Positions 1-8,308 of a stretch of 64,000 bases of DNA are shown piece by piece. The notes beneath the pieces are model-generated. The model made no database searches. It saw nothing but the letters and a program-made list of their open reading frames with translations, and was not told the origin of the DNA. The stretch is taken from contig CAWHWB010000004.1 of assembly GCA_963832875.1 (NCBI GenBank), positions 62,001 to 126,000 on the forward strand. The letters run 5' to 3'. Origin of the DNA: AP-15 sp963832875 (GTDB lineage: Bacteria; Pseudomonadota; Alphaproteobacteria; ATCC43930; CGMCC-115725). The translations under genes were made by a program, and so were the position numbers. Position 1 is the first letter of the stretch. Each line of letters opens with the position of its first letter.

Positions 1-2
1 TC

Positions 3-1028
3 TCGGTGATCTTTTCGGGAGCGATGGTGGCGCTCGGCCTGTTCGGCCTCGCCAAGTTGGCGTTTCAGGTGTTTGCCGGTTCGGCCGAGGCGCATTTTCT
101 AATGCACGGCCTGTTGATGGCTCTGGGTGCGGCGACCGCAATCGTCGGCGCGCTGATGACCCGTGCGCAGCGGCATCTGAAGCGCATGCTGGCATTTTCG
201 ACGATCACCCATCTCGGCATCATGCTGACCGGCCTAGCCGCGCTGTCCGCGACAGGCTTGGCGGGCCTCCTCGTCTATCTGGTCGGCCACGGGCTGGTGA
301 AGGGGGCGCTTTTCATGCTGGTCGGCGTGCTGTTGGCGGAGCGGGCGAGCGTCGACGAGCTCGGTCTCTACGGGTTTGGACGGGGCCTCGCACCGGCCGG
401 CGCGGCGATGGCGCTCGGCGGGCTCTTGCTCGGCGGCGCCCCTTGGGGGCTGCTCGACGCCGGCACCAGACTGGTCGCCGCCGCCGGCTCGTCCTCCGCC
501 AGCCCTTGGGTCGTCGGCGCAGGGCTGTTCGGCAGCGCCTTGACCGGTGCGACCGTGCTGCGCGCTGCGGGCCGCATCTTTCTCGGCCTCGGCGCCGAGC
601 CCGATCCCGAAGAGGCTGCATCTCCGAGCCAGGAAGAACGGGAAAAGGCCGATCGTCCATTGTGGCTGATGATGGCGCCGTGCGTCGTGCTGCTCGCCCT
701 CGATCTGCTGCCCGGCAGTCTGGCCGAGAAATTTGCTGGCGGCAGCGTCGGGCTGTTCGCGCCGGCCCTCGCCGTACCGACAGCGGGTCTGGCGCTGCCC
801 TCGCCGCCCTCGGCGCTCGCCTGGATTTCGGTCGCTCTTGCCGTCGCGATAGCGGCCTTCGATCTGGCCCGCGATCGCCTGCCCAGAACCCTGGTCGCCG
901 CGGTGGATGTTTCGAGCCGTCCGCTGCTTCAAGGATTAGGGGCGCTGCACAGCGGACTGGTCGGCGATTACGTGGTCTGGATCGCGATCGGATTGGCCGG
1001 CTTTTGGATATTCCTGGCGTTCGGCTGA
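3..1028 (+). CDS. NuoM/MrpD-type proton-translocating membrane subunit, 5' end outside window
   Basis: The reading frame is open from the left edge, so the N-terminus is missing; about 341 residues are visible. The product is a polytopic inner-membrane protein of the Proton_antipo_M family (complex I NuoL/M/N, Mrp antiporter, hydrogenase-4 subunits), which moves protons across the membrane as part of a larger complex. Family signs are the loop motif QRHLKRMLAFSTITH with its conserved lysine, and the following helix pair with HGLVKGALF, which carries the conserved His/Lys channel residues. Several further hydrophobic segments follow. Which complex it belongs to cannot be told because the upstream genes are outside the window. 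The next gene begins 3 bases after the stop. The family call is firm; the exact subunit name is not. Confidence 0.8.
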   Translation, partial: SVIFSGAMVALGLFGLAKLAFQVFAGSAEAHFLMHGLLMALGAATAIVGALMTRAQRHLKRMLAFSTITHLGIMLTGLAALSATGLAGLLVYLVGHGLVKGALFMLVGVLLAERASVDELGLYGFGRGLAPAGAAMALGGLLLGGAPWGLLDAGTRLVAAAGSSSASPWVVGAGLFGSALTGATVLRAAGRIFLGLGAEPDPEEAASPSQEEREKADRPLWLMMAPCVVLLALDLLPGSLAEKFAGGSVGLFAPALAVPTAGLALPSPPSALAWISVALAVAIAAFDLARDRLPRTLVAAVDVSSRPLLQGLGALHSGLVGDYVVWIAIGLAGFWIFLAFG

Positions 1029-1031
1029 GCG

Positions 1032-1989
1032 ATGCCCGACGGCTGGCACGAGGCAATGCTCGACGGCGATTTCGAGCGCGCCTGGGAGATCAGCGACAGG
1101 GTAATGCGGCAGCGACGCGGGCGATCCTGCGCGGCCTTGCCCCACCATATGCGCTGGGCCTGGGACGGTACGCCGCTCGCCGGTCGGCGTGTCCTGGTGC
1201 GCTGCTATCACGGGCTCGGTGACACGCTGCAGTTCATCCGCTTCGTGCCGCGGATCGCCGCTGTCGCGCGCAGCGTCGTCGTCGAGGCGCAGGAAGCCCT
1301 TTTGCCGCTGCTGCGTTCGGCGTGCGCCGCAGCCATATTCCGCCCGCTCGACGCCGCCCTGCCGGCTTGGGATGTCGCGGTCGAGTTCGATGGAATTGCC
1401 GCACGCCCTACGCCTCGCCCGCGGCGACCTGCCCGGGCAGATCCCTTACCTCGCGCCGCCGCCCGACACCGCGGGGCGGCGGCGGTGCCGTTGGAGCAGC
1501 CCGGAGCGGCTGCGCGTCGGGCTCGTCTGGGCCGGCGGGGAGTGGCGGCGCGAGCGCTCGCTGCCGTCGGACCTGCTGCTTCCGCTCCTTCGTCTGCCGC
1601 TCGACCTCGTCGGGCTGCAACGCGGTCCGGCGCGTGAAGACCTCGCCGCTGCCCGCCATGTCGGCGCATTCTGCGGTGCCGTCTCCGAGGACGCGACGAT
1701 CGCCGAGACCGCCGCGCTGATCTGCGACCTCGATCTGGTGGTCAGCGTCGATACGATGGTGGCACACCTTGCCGGCGCACTCGGTAGGACGGTTTGGACA
1801 TTGCTCGATTCCGACGCCGATTGGCGCTGGATGCGACGCCGCACCGACAGCCCCTGGTATCCGACGATGCGCCTGTTCCGCCAGCCCGAGCCGGGTGTCT
1901 GGGAGCCGGTCGTTGAGCAGCTGGTCTCTGCGCTGAGCATTGCGGCGCGGCAGCACCGCCCGGAACGGGACCGGATGCTCTCTCGTTGA
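1032..1989 (+). pseudogene. Family-9-like (TPR-associated) glycosyltransferase, frameshifted
   Basis: Two frames together encode one protein. The first, from ATG 1032, carries HGLGDTLQFIRFVPR, typical of the heptosyltransferase-like domain found in TPR glycosyltransferases, and ends its homology near EFDG at about 1391. The second frame takes over with MELPHALRLARGDLPGQ, then GLVWAGG and SVDTMVAHLAGALG, the C-terminal nucleotide-sugar-binding part. The switch corresponds to one extra base around 1385-1395. Without it the product would be about 318 residues. The usual N-terminal TPR repeats are not present, since the gene starts 3 bases after the upstream membrane gene. It is either a true pseudogene or one sequencing indel. 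Confidence 0.75.
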
Positions 1990-2020
1990 GCCGGTAACGG
2001 TTCTTGCAATCGAGGCGGCG

Positions 2021-2269
2021 ATGGCTGCGCACCAGACGGCCCACACCCAAATCACGACCGATCACCAACAGATTCGCAAATGGGCCGAGTTGCGCGGCGG
2101 CAAGCCCGCCGCGGTCAAGGCGACCCACCGCGGCAAGGACCCCGGCATCATCCGCCTGATTTTTCCCGACGCGCCCAATGCTGACGGCAACAGCCTCGAG
2201 GCGATTTCCTGGGACGAGTTCTTTCGCAAATTCGACGAGGCCCGCCTGGCATTGGTTTACCAGGAGTAG
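2021..2269 (+). CDS. Small conserved hypothetical protein, truncated by in-frame TAG
   Basis: The ATG at 2021 gives 82 residues beginning MAAHQTAHTQITTDHQQ, with the conserved-looking blocks IRKWAELRGGKPAAVKAT and SLEAISWDEFFRKFDEAR. I recognise this as a small soluble alphaproteobacterial family of unknown function, sometimes labelled as a glucan-branching-enzyme-related protein without good reason. After the TAG at 2267-2269 the same frame stays open for 33 more codons (to TGA 2369-2371), and these read SLFSKLIGRETAEARE, which looks like the family's usual C-terminal tail. I therefore infer that the gene was about 116 codons long and that TAG replaces a sense codon such as CAG, GAG or AAG. 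Confidence 0.65.
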   Translation: MAAHQTAHTQITTDHQQIRKWAELRGGKPAAVKATHRGKDPGIIRLIFPDAPNADGNSLEAISWDEFFRKFDEARLALVYQE

Positions 2270-2600
2270 ACGTCGGGCGGCGTCAAGAGCCTGTTCAGCA
2301 AGCTGATCGGCCGCGAAACGGCAGAAGCGCGCGAGCACGGCCAAGGTCATGCATCGCGGCAACGCGGGTGAGCTACTGCGCGGATCGCCCGAAGGCCGAG
2401 ATGACCGCAATCTTCAGGATGCTCTGCGCAGCGCCGCTCGGGCAAGCCAGCGGCGGAAGTTTTGCCGCACGTCCAGCTGACGCAACGCGGGGCCGCCCGC
2501 AAAAAGCGGGCTCACGCCGAAAATCTCAGCCAAAACGTTTGAACCTTGTGCGGACAAGCCGTGTTGGAGGAGGACGGCTTTCGCAAATCCAGTAGCGAGA
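2270..2600. other. Gene-free stretch upstream of the sugar cluster
   Basis: The first 100 bases are the lost C-terminal tail of the preceding small gene. The remaining 230 bases hold no convincing gene. This is where the promoter of the downstream sugar cluster should lie, but I see no clear -35/-10 pair, and no strong Shine-Dalgarno sequence before ATG 2601. Confidence 0.5.
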
Positions 2601-3728
2601 ATGACGCAGACCGTTCTGATCACCGGTGGGGCCGGTTTCATCGCGTCTCATTGCGCGGCGCTGCTGCTCCGCCAGGGGTATGGCGTGCGGGCGCTCGACA
2701 ACCTCGATGCGCAGATTCATGGCGCGGAACGCCGCCGGCCGGCCTATCTCGACCGACGCGTCGAGCTGATCGTCGGTGACATCCGCTCTCCGCGCGCGGT
2801 CCGAAGGGCGCTCTCGGGGGTCGACGCGGTGGTCCACCTCGCTGCCCGCGTCGGGGTCGGGCAGAGCATGTACGAGATGGCCGAGTACACCGACGTCAAC
2901 TCGCGCGGCACTGCGGTTCTGCTCGAGGCCGTGGTCGAGCACGCCAAGCGGCAGCCTATCAGCCGCCTCATTGTCGCGTCGAGCATGAGCGTCTACGGCG
3001 AGGGGCTCTACCGCGGTGCCGACGGCACCCTGTATCCGCTGGTCGAAAGGTCGCCGCGCCATCTCAGATCGGGGCGCTGGGAGCCGACCGACAAGGGCGG
3101 CGAACCGCTGGAGGCGCTGCCGACGCCGGAAACCAAGCTCTTGTCGATGGGTTCGGTCTACGCGCTGTCGAAATACGATCAGGAGAGACTCTGCCTTATG
3201 GTCGGCGGCGCCTACGGCATCCCGACCGTGGCGTTGCGCTTCTTCAACGTTTACGGGCCGAACCAGGCACTCTCGAACCCCTATACCGGCGTCCTCGCAA
3301 TCTTCGCGGCGCGGCTGCTCAACGAACGGCCGCCATTGGTTTTCGAGGATGGCGAGCAGCGCCGCGATTTTGTCTATGTCGGCGACGTGGCCGAGGCGTG
3401 CCGTCTCGCGCTGAACTGCGATGCGGCGGTCGGGCGCGCGTTCAACATCGGCAGCGGCCGCGCGGTGTCAATCAACCAGATCGCCCGGCTGCTAGCCTCC
3501 ACTCTCGGCGTCCCGATCGAGCCGGAAATCACCGGCGAGTGCCGCATGGGCGACATACGCCATTGTTTCCCGGACATCTCCCAGGCGCGCTCGGTATTGG
3601 GCTACCGGCCGCAGACGACGCTCGAAGGCGGCATCGGCCGGCTAGTCGAATGGCTCGACGGGCGGGTCGCGGTCGATCGGGTCGGCGAGGCGTTCGCCGC
3701 GCTGGCGTCGCGCGGGCTGACGGTATGA
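2601..3728 (+). CDS. NAD-dependent epimerase/dehydratase (extended SDR), first gene of sugar cluster
   Basis: A 375-residue extended short-chain dehydrogenase acting on a nucleotide-diphosphate sugar in the cytoplasm. The NAD-binding glycine motif TGGAGFIA is at residues 8-15, the GDI motif at 59-61, the SSMS/VYGE region near 127-133, and the catalytic Tyr/Lys pair is Y187 and K191 in YALSK. The segment RFFNVYGPNQ and the late RRDFVYVGDV are usual for UDP-sugar 4-epimerases and dehydratases. An unusual insertion after VYGEG (about residues 135-180) distinguishes it from plain GalE. It opens the cluster; its TGA overlaps the next gene's ATG. The substrate is not determinable from sequence. Confidence 0.85.
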   Translation: MTQTVLITGGAGFIASHCAALLLRQGYGVRALDNLDAQIHGAERRRPAYLDRRVELIVGDIRSPRAVRRALSGVDAVVHLAARVGVGQSMYEMAEYTDVNSRGTAVLLEAVVEHAKRQPISRLIVASSMSVYGEGLYRGADGTLYPLVERSPRHLRSGRWEPTDKGGEPLEALPTPETKLLSMGSVYALSKYDQERLCLMVGGAYGIPTVALRFFNVYGPNQALSNPYTGVLAIFAARLLNERPPLVFEDGEQRRDFVYVGDVAEACRLALNCDAAVGRAFNIGSGRAVSINQIARLLASTLGVPIEPEITGECRMGDIRHCFPDISQARSVLGYRPQTTLEGGIGRLVEWLDGRVAVDRVGEAFAALASRGLTV

Positions 3729-4798
3729 CCGGGCCGGTCGCCGAGCGATCCGGAGCGGCGGTTCTCATCACCGGCGGGACCGGCTTCGTCGGCACCAATT
3801 TGGCCGACCGTCTGATCTCGCTCGGACGCCGAGTACGCATTTATGACAGCCTGGCGCGCCCCGGCGCTGAGCGTAATCTGCGCTCGCTCTACGCCCGGCA
3901 CGGCTCACGGGTAGAGGTGGTTCGCGGCGATCTGCGCGATGCCGAGCCGTTGCGCCGGGCGGTCGCCGATGCGGCAATGGTTTTTCATTTTGCCGCGCAG
4001 GTCGCGGTGACGACTAGCCTGGACCGTCCGGCGGAGGATTTTGCCATCAATGCCGGCGGCACCGTGACGCTGCTCGAAGCTTTGCGCGAACGCGGCGGCG
4101 CCGCCGGGCTCGTCTTCACCTCGACCAACAAGGTCTATGGCGCGCTCGACGACATCCCGCTGACCGCCTCCGCCGGCCGGTATTCGCCGGCTGGCCCGAC
4201 CGCCGGCACCGGGATCGACGAGCGCCGCCCACTGTCGTTTCACAGCCCCTATGGCTGCTCGAAAGGCGCGGCCGACCAATACGTGCTCGACTACGCGCGC
4301 AGCTACGGCCTGCCGAACGTCGTGTTCCGCATGAGTTGCATCTATGGTCCGCACCAGCACGGCACCGAGGACCAGGGCTGGGTTGCGCATTTCCTGATCC
4401 GCGCCGCCGCCGACCGGCCGATCACGATCTATGGCGACGGCCGGCAAGTGCGCGACCTGCTGCATGTCGAGGATTTAATCGACGCGCTGATCCGCGCGGA
4501 ACAACGCCTCCCGGCGCTCGCCGGCGAGGCCTTCAACATCGGCGGCGGAGTCGAGAACGCGATCAGTCTCAACCAGCTGATCGATCGTATCGCCGAGCTT
4601 CGCGGGGTGCGACCGCAGGTTCGCTTCGACGCCTGGCGAGCCGGAGACCAGCGCTGGTACGTGTCGGACTTTCGGAAATTCGCGCGGGCCACCGGCTGGC
4701 GGCCGAGGGTCGGCGTGGCCGAGGGGGTGAAGCAGCTCCATGACTGGCTCGCCGCCGAAAACGGCGCGCCGGCACAACTGCACGCCGCGGCGGAATGA
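3725..4798 (+). CDS. NAD-dependent epimerase, CDP-paratose-2-epimerase-like
   Basis: A 357-residue extended SDR. The start is ATG 3725, which overlaps the previous stop (ATGA). The NAD motif TGGTGFVG is at residues 16-23 and the catalytic pair is Y176/K180 in YGCSK. The stretch FRMSCIYGPHQHGTEDQGW, followed by VAHFLI, is characteristic of the CDP-paratose/tyvelose 2-epimerase branch, so a 2-epimerisation of a nucleotide sugar is the likely reaction, although the real substrate in this cluster is unknown. It probably works with the preceding epimerase to provide the donor sugar for the glycosyltransferases downstream. Its stop overlaps the next start (ATGA). Confidence 0.85.
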   Translation: MTGPVAERSGAAVLITGGTGFVGTNLADRLISLGRRVRIYDSLARPGAERNLRSLYARHGSRVEVVRGDLRDAEPLRRAVADAAMVFHFAAQVAVTTSLDRPAEDFAINAGGTVTLLEALRERGGAAGLVFTSTNKVYGALDDIPLTASAGRYSPAGPTAGTGIDERRPLSFHSPYGCSKGAADQYVLDYARSYGLPNVVFRMSCIYGPHQHGTEDQGWVAHFLIRAAADRPITIYGDGRQVRDLLHVEDLIDALIRAEQRLPALAGEAFNIGGGVENAISLNQLIDRIAELRGVRPQVRFDAWRAGDQRWYVSDFRKFARATGWRPRVGVAEGVKQLHDWLAAENGAPAQLHAAAE

Positions 4799-6087
4799 GA
4801 ACCGCACTCGTCAACCCGAACTGGGATTTTGCTGGCAGCATCTATTTCGGCTGCCGCGAGCCGCATCTGCCGCTGGAGCTGGGTTATGCGGCGGCGCTGC
4901 TGGCGCGGGCCGGGCATGATCCTGAGATCGTCGATGCGCACTCGGAAGCGCTCGATGATGCTGCGCTGCGGGCGCGGGTCATGGATTTCGCGCCGGACAT
5001 GATCGTCGTTGCCACCGCCCCGAGCTATTTGTTCTGGCGCTGCGCCCCGCCCGAGCTGCGCATGCCGCAGGCAGCGCTGGCGGCACTATCGGACATCCCG
5101 GCGACCAGGGTCGCCGTTGGTCCGCACGGCTCGACGACGCCCGGCCCCACTTTGTGCAAGCTCGCGGTCGACGCCGTGGTGCTCGGCGAATGCGAGGAGG
5201 TGCTGGTCCGGCTCGCCGACAGGCCGCGCGAGGATTGGCGCGGCATCGCCGGGCTGTGCCGTCGCGTTGCCGGCGAGATCGTCGTAGAAGGCGGCCCGCA
5301 GGCCGCCGACATGGTCCGAGTGCCGGCATTGCACTGGCCGGCCGCGACTTTGCGGCGCCATATCCATCACCATCACCGCTTTGATGCCGCGCCCTCCGCG
5401 CCCGGGGCGGAGATGGAAACTTCGCGCGGCTGTCCCTATCACTGCAGCTTCTGCGCCAAGGAGAATTTCCGCGACCGCTATCGCCGGCGGCCGTTGGCGA
5501 CGATCCTCTCCGAGATCGACGGCCTGATCGCCGCCGGGGTCGGTTATGTCTATTTCATCGACGAGATCTTCCTGCCCTGGCGCGAGCTGCTCGAGGCCGT
5601 GGCGCAGCGCCCGGTCGCATTCGGCGTCCAGACCCGGATCGATTTGTGGCGTGAGGACATGCTCGATCTGCTCGGCGCCGCCGGCTGCGTGTCGATCGAA
5701 GCCGGGGTAGAGAGCCTGACCCCGGAAGGGCGCGACTGGCTCGACAAGGATTGCCGCCTCTCAACCGACGAGCTGACCCGCCGGCTGGTTCACGCCAAGC
5801 GCTCGGTGCCGTTCGTCCAGGCCAATTTGATCGCAAGCGACGGTGACGACCCCGCTGCGGTGGAGCGCTGGCGCACCGATTTGCGGGCGCAGGGCGTGTG
5901 GGCAAACGAGCCGGTGCCGCTGTTTCCCTATCCCGGCTCGCCGGATTACCGGCGGCTGTGGGGGATGCCCGACGCTCAGGCCTGGGAGCGGGCCGTCGAC
6001 TACTACCTCGACCGGCACGCCGCCTTCAGCGACATCCAGGAGGCGCGGCCGCGCCGGCTGCGCGAATTGGAGGCGGCACCCAGGTGA
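4795..6087 (+). CDS. B12-binding-domain radical SAM protein (rhizo-twelve type)
   Basis: A 430-residue protein with an N-terminal cobalamin-binding-like Rossmann domain (about residues 1-150) and a radical SAM domain. The [4Fe-4S] ligands are C213, C217 and C220 in the CxxxCxxC of RGCPYHCSFC. The N-terminal domain does not show a clear DxHxxG, the base-off cobalamin signature, so cobalamin may bind without a histidine ligand or not at all. Proteins of this class methylate, rearrange or oxidise unactivated carbons. I remember a family assigned to a 'rhizo-twelve' system with this gene context, and this protein fits that description. The start (ATG 4795) overlaps the previous stop, and the stop overlaps the next GTG. 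Confidence 0.85.
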   Translation: MRTALVNPNWDFAGSIYFGCREPHLPLELGYAAALLARAGHDPEIVDAHSEALDDAALRARVMDFAPDMIVVATAPSYLFWRCAPPELRMPQAALAALSDIPATRVAVGPHGSTTPGPTLCKLAVDAVVLGECEEVLVRLADRPREDWRGIAGLCRRVAGEIVVEGGPQAADMVRVPALHWPAATLRRHIHHHHRFDAAPSAPGAEMETSRGCPYHCSFCAKENFRDRYRRRPLATILSEIDGLIAAGVGYVYFIDEIFLPWRELLEAVAQRPVAFGVQTRIDLWREDMLDLLGAAGCVSIEAGVESLTPEGRDWLDKDCRLSTDELTRRLVHAKRSVPFVQANLIASDGDDPAAVERWRTDLRAQGVWANEPVPLFPYPGSPDYRRLWGMPDAQAWERAVDYYLDRHAAFSDIQEARPRRLRELEAAPR

Positions 6088-7181
6088 CGCGGTCGCCCCT
6101 AACCGTGCTGATGACCGTCGACGCGGTCGGAGGGGTGTGGTCTTACGCGCTGGGTCTGTGCGCGGCGCTGCCGGATGTCCGCTTCGTGCTGGCGGCGCTG
6201 GGGCCGCGCCCCCTTCCGGCGCAGCGCGCGGCACTCGCAGGGCTCGAGAACGTCATGCTGGCGGAGAATGACTTTCGCCTCGAATGGATGGCCGGGGCCG
6301 GGGCCGACATTGCCCCCAGCCGCCGCTGGCTGGAGGCGCTCGCCGAGCGGCACGGCGCCGATCTCGTCCACGTCAACGGCTATGCGCAGGCGCGGCTCGA
6401 CTGTGCGCGGCCGGTCGTCGCCGTCGCCCATTCCGACGTACTGTCGTGGTGGATGACGGTGCGTGGCCCAGCGGCGGCGGCCGAGTGGAACGACTATCGC
6501 CGACATGTCGTGGGCGGACTGGAGGCCGCTTCTCGCGTCATCGCGCCGACGCATGCGGTGTTGGACGATCTGCGTCGGCAATACCAGCTGCCGCTGGAGA
6601 ATACCGCGGTCATCCCCAACGGCATCGACATCGACGCGTTTGTGCCGCGCCCGAAACGGCCACTGATCATGGCCGCCGGACGGATCTGGGACGAGGCGAA
6701 GAACCTGCATCTGCTCGACGAGATCGCACCGTCCCTGGCTTGGCCGGTCGAGATCGCCGGCGAAACCGCTCATCCGGAGAATGGCGCCACCCGGTTGCGC
6801 CATGCCCGACCCCTCGGCGTGCTCGCCGCGGCGGAGATGCGGCGGCATCTGGGCGAGGCCACGGTCTTCGCCGCACCGGCGCGCTACGAGCCGTTCGGCC
6901 TCGGCATCCTCGAAGCGGCCGCTGCGGGCTGCGCGCTGGTGCTGGGCGACATCGCCTCGCTGCGCGAGACCTGGGACGGGGCGGCGATCTTCCTGCCGCC
7001 CGACGATGCCGGCCAATGGCGGGCCACGCTCACCCGCTTGATCGACGACCGGGGCGAATGCGTGCGGTCGGCGGTGGCGGCGCGCACCCGCGCCGAGCGG
7101 TTTACGGCGGCCCGCACCGCCGAATGCTATCGGGCGCTCTATCGCGAGCTGACCGACGATACGGCCGGACGGGTCGGGTGA
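6084..7181 (+). CDS. Glycosyltransferase family 4 (GT-B)
   Basis: The likely start is GTG 6084, which overlaps the upstream TGA (GTGA) and gives 365 residues beginning TRSPLTVLMTVDAVGG. ATG 6111 is an alternative. The protein has the two-domain GT-B layout: an N-terminal acceptor domain with GGVWSYALGL, the linker IPNGIDIDAF, and a C-terminal donor-binding domain with ARYEPFGLGILEA around residue 269, the E-x7-E motif of retaining GT4 enzymes. It should transfer a sugar from a nucleotide donor in the cytoplasm. Because inositol-phosphate synthase and a deacetylase remnant lie nearby, an inositol acceptor (as for MshA) is conceivable, but that is inference only. Confidence 0.85.
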   Translation: MTRSPLTVLMTVDAVGGVWSYALGLCAALPDVRFVLAALGPRPLPAQRAALAGLENVMLAENDFRLEWMAGAGADIAPSRRWLEALAERHGADLVHVNGYAQARLDCARPVVAVAHSDVLSWWMTVRGPAAAAEWNDYRRHVVGGLEAASRVIAPTHAVLDDLRRQYQLPLENTAVIPNGIDIDAFVPRPKRPLIMAAGRIWDEAKNLHLLDEIAPSLAWPVEIAGETAHPENGATRLRHARPLGVLAAAEMRRHLGEATVFAAPARYEPFGLGILEAAAAGCALVLGDIASLRETWDGAAIFLPPDDAGQWRATLTRLIDDRGECVRSAVAARTRAERFTAARTAECYRALYRELTDDTAGRVG

Positions 7182-8308
7182 CGGCCAAGATCGTCCTGTT
7201 CTGCCATTCGCTGCGCTCCGACTGGAACCACGGAAATGCGCATTTCCTGCGCGGCGTCGCCAGCGAATTGCGACGGCGCGAATTCGACGTGCGGGCCTTC
7301 GAGCCCGAAAACGGCTGGAGCGCGCGCAATCTCGCCGCCGATCTCGGGCCCGAGGCGCTCGCAGCTTGGCGCGCCGTGTATCCAGATCTGCCGGTGACGA
7401 CATACGATTTGGCGGCATTCGACCTCGACCGCGCGCTTGACGGCGCCGATCTCGTGCTGGTCCACGAATGGAGCGACCCGGCGCTGATCGCCCGTCTCGC
7501 GGCGCGCCGCCGAGCCGGCGCCGATCACCTGCTGCTGTTCCACGACACCCATCACCGCATGGTCACAGCACCCGAGGAGATGGGGCGCCTCGATCTCGAC
7601 GGGTTCGACGGCGTGCTCGCCTTCGGCGCGACGCTCGCCGCGGCTTATCGGCGCCGCGGCTGGGGCCGGCAGGTCTTCATCTGGCACGAAGCCGCCGATC
7701 TGCATGTGTTCCGGCCCCGCCCGGAACAGCCGTGCGAGCGCGACTTGGTGTGGGTCGGCAATTGGGGCGACGGCGAGCGCGCCGCCGAATTGCGCGAATT
7801 CCTGATCGAGCCGGTGGCGGCGCTGGGCCTCCGGGCGCGCGTGCACGGCGTGCGCTACCCGGAGGAAGCGCGCGCCGCGCTGGCCGCGGCCGGCATCGAG
7901 CATTCAGGCTATCTCCCCAATTTTCGCACCCCGCAGGCCTTTGCCGCGGCGCATATGACGGTTCATGTCCCGCGCCGCCCCTATGCGCGGATGTTGCCCG
8001 GCATCCCGACGATCCGGATGTTCGAGGCGCTCGCTTGCGCCACGCCGCTGGTCTCGGTGCCATGGGACGATTGCGAAAACCTGTTCACCCCCGGCGAAGA
8101 TTACCTGGTCGCGCGGAACGGCGCCGAAATTCGCCGGCATCTTGCGGCGTTATGCGCGGACCCGGCACTGCGCGCCGAGCTTGGCGAACGCGGGCGGGCG
8201 ACGATCGTTGCGCGGCATAGCTGCGCGCATCGGGTAGACGAGCTGTTGGCCATCTGCGCCGGATTGGGTCGCGACCTCGCCGAGCCGGTAATGGCGGCCC
8301 AGTCATGA
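7178..8308 (+). CDS. CgeB-like glycosyltransferase 1
   Basis: The start is taken as GTG 7178, overlapping the previous TGA, for 376 residues starting TAKIVLFCHSLRSDWNHGNA. The C-terminal half is the Glyco_trans_1_2 domain seen in CgeB spore-maturation-like proteins: GNWGDGERAAELREF, then a GYLPNF turn and IRMFEALACATPLVSVPW, the donor-pocket region, ending with the GEDYLVA motif. It is the most divergent of four such proteins in a row. It probably transfers a sugar to a cytoplasmic acceptor; donor and acceptor are unknown. The stop overlaps the next ATG (ATGA at 8305). Confidence 0.8.
   Translation: MTAKIVLFCHSLRSDWNHGNAHFLRGVASELRRREFDVRAFEPENGWSARNLAADLGPEALAAWRAVYPDLPVTTYDLAAFDLDRALDGADLVLVHEWSDPALIARLAARRRAGADHLLLFHDTHHRMVTAPEEMGRLDLDGFDGVLAFGATLAAAYRRRGWGRQVFIWHEAADLHVFRPRPEQPCERDLVWVGNWGDGERAAELREFLIEPVAALGLRARVHGVRYPEEARAALAAAGIEHSGYLPNFRTPQAFAAAHMTVHVPRRPYARMLPGIPTIRMFEALACATPLVSVPWDDCENLFTPGEDYLVARNGAEIRRHLAALCADPALRAELGERGRATIVARHSCAHRVDELLAICAGLGRDLAEPVMAAQS

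Noticed and set aside
2368..2595. A 75-codon frame just before the sugar cluster
   Set aside because: Low-complexity Arg/Ala/Ser content and no start signal; antisense frame there is equally open.
5355..5390. His-codon repeat CATCACCATCACC as a possible short tandem repeat
   Set aside because: It lies inside the radical SAM gene, has only a few units, and does not extend further.
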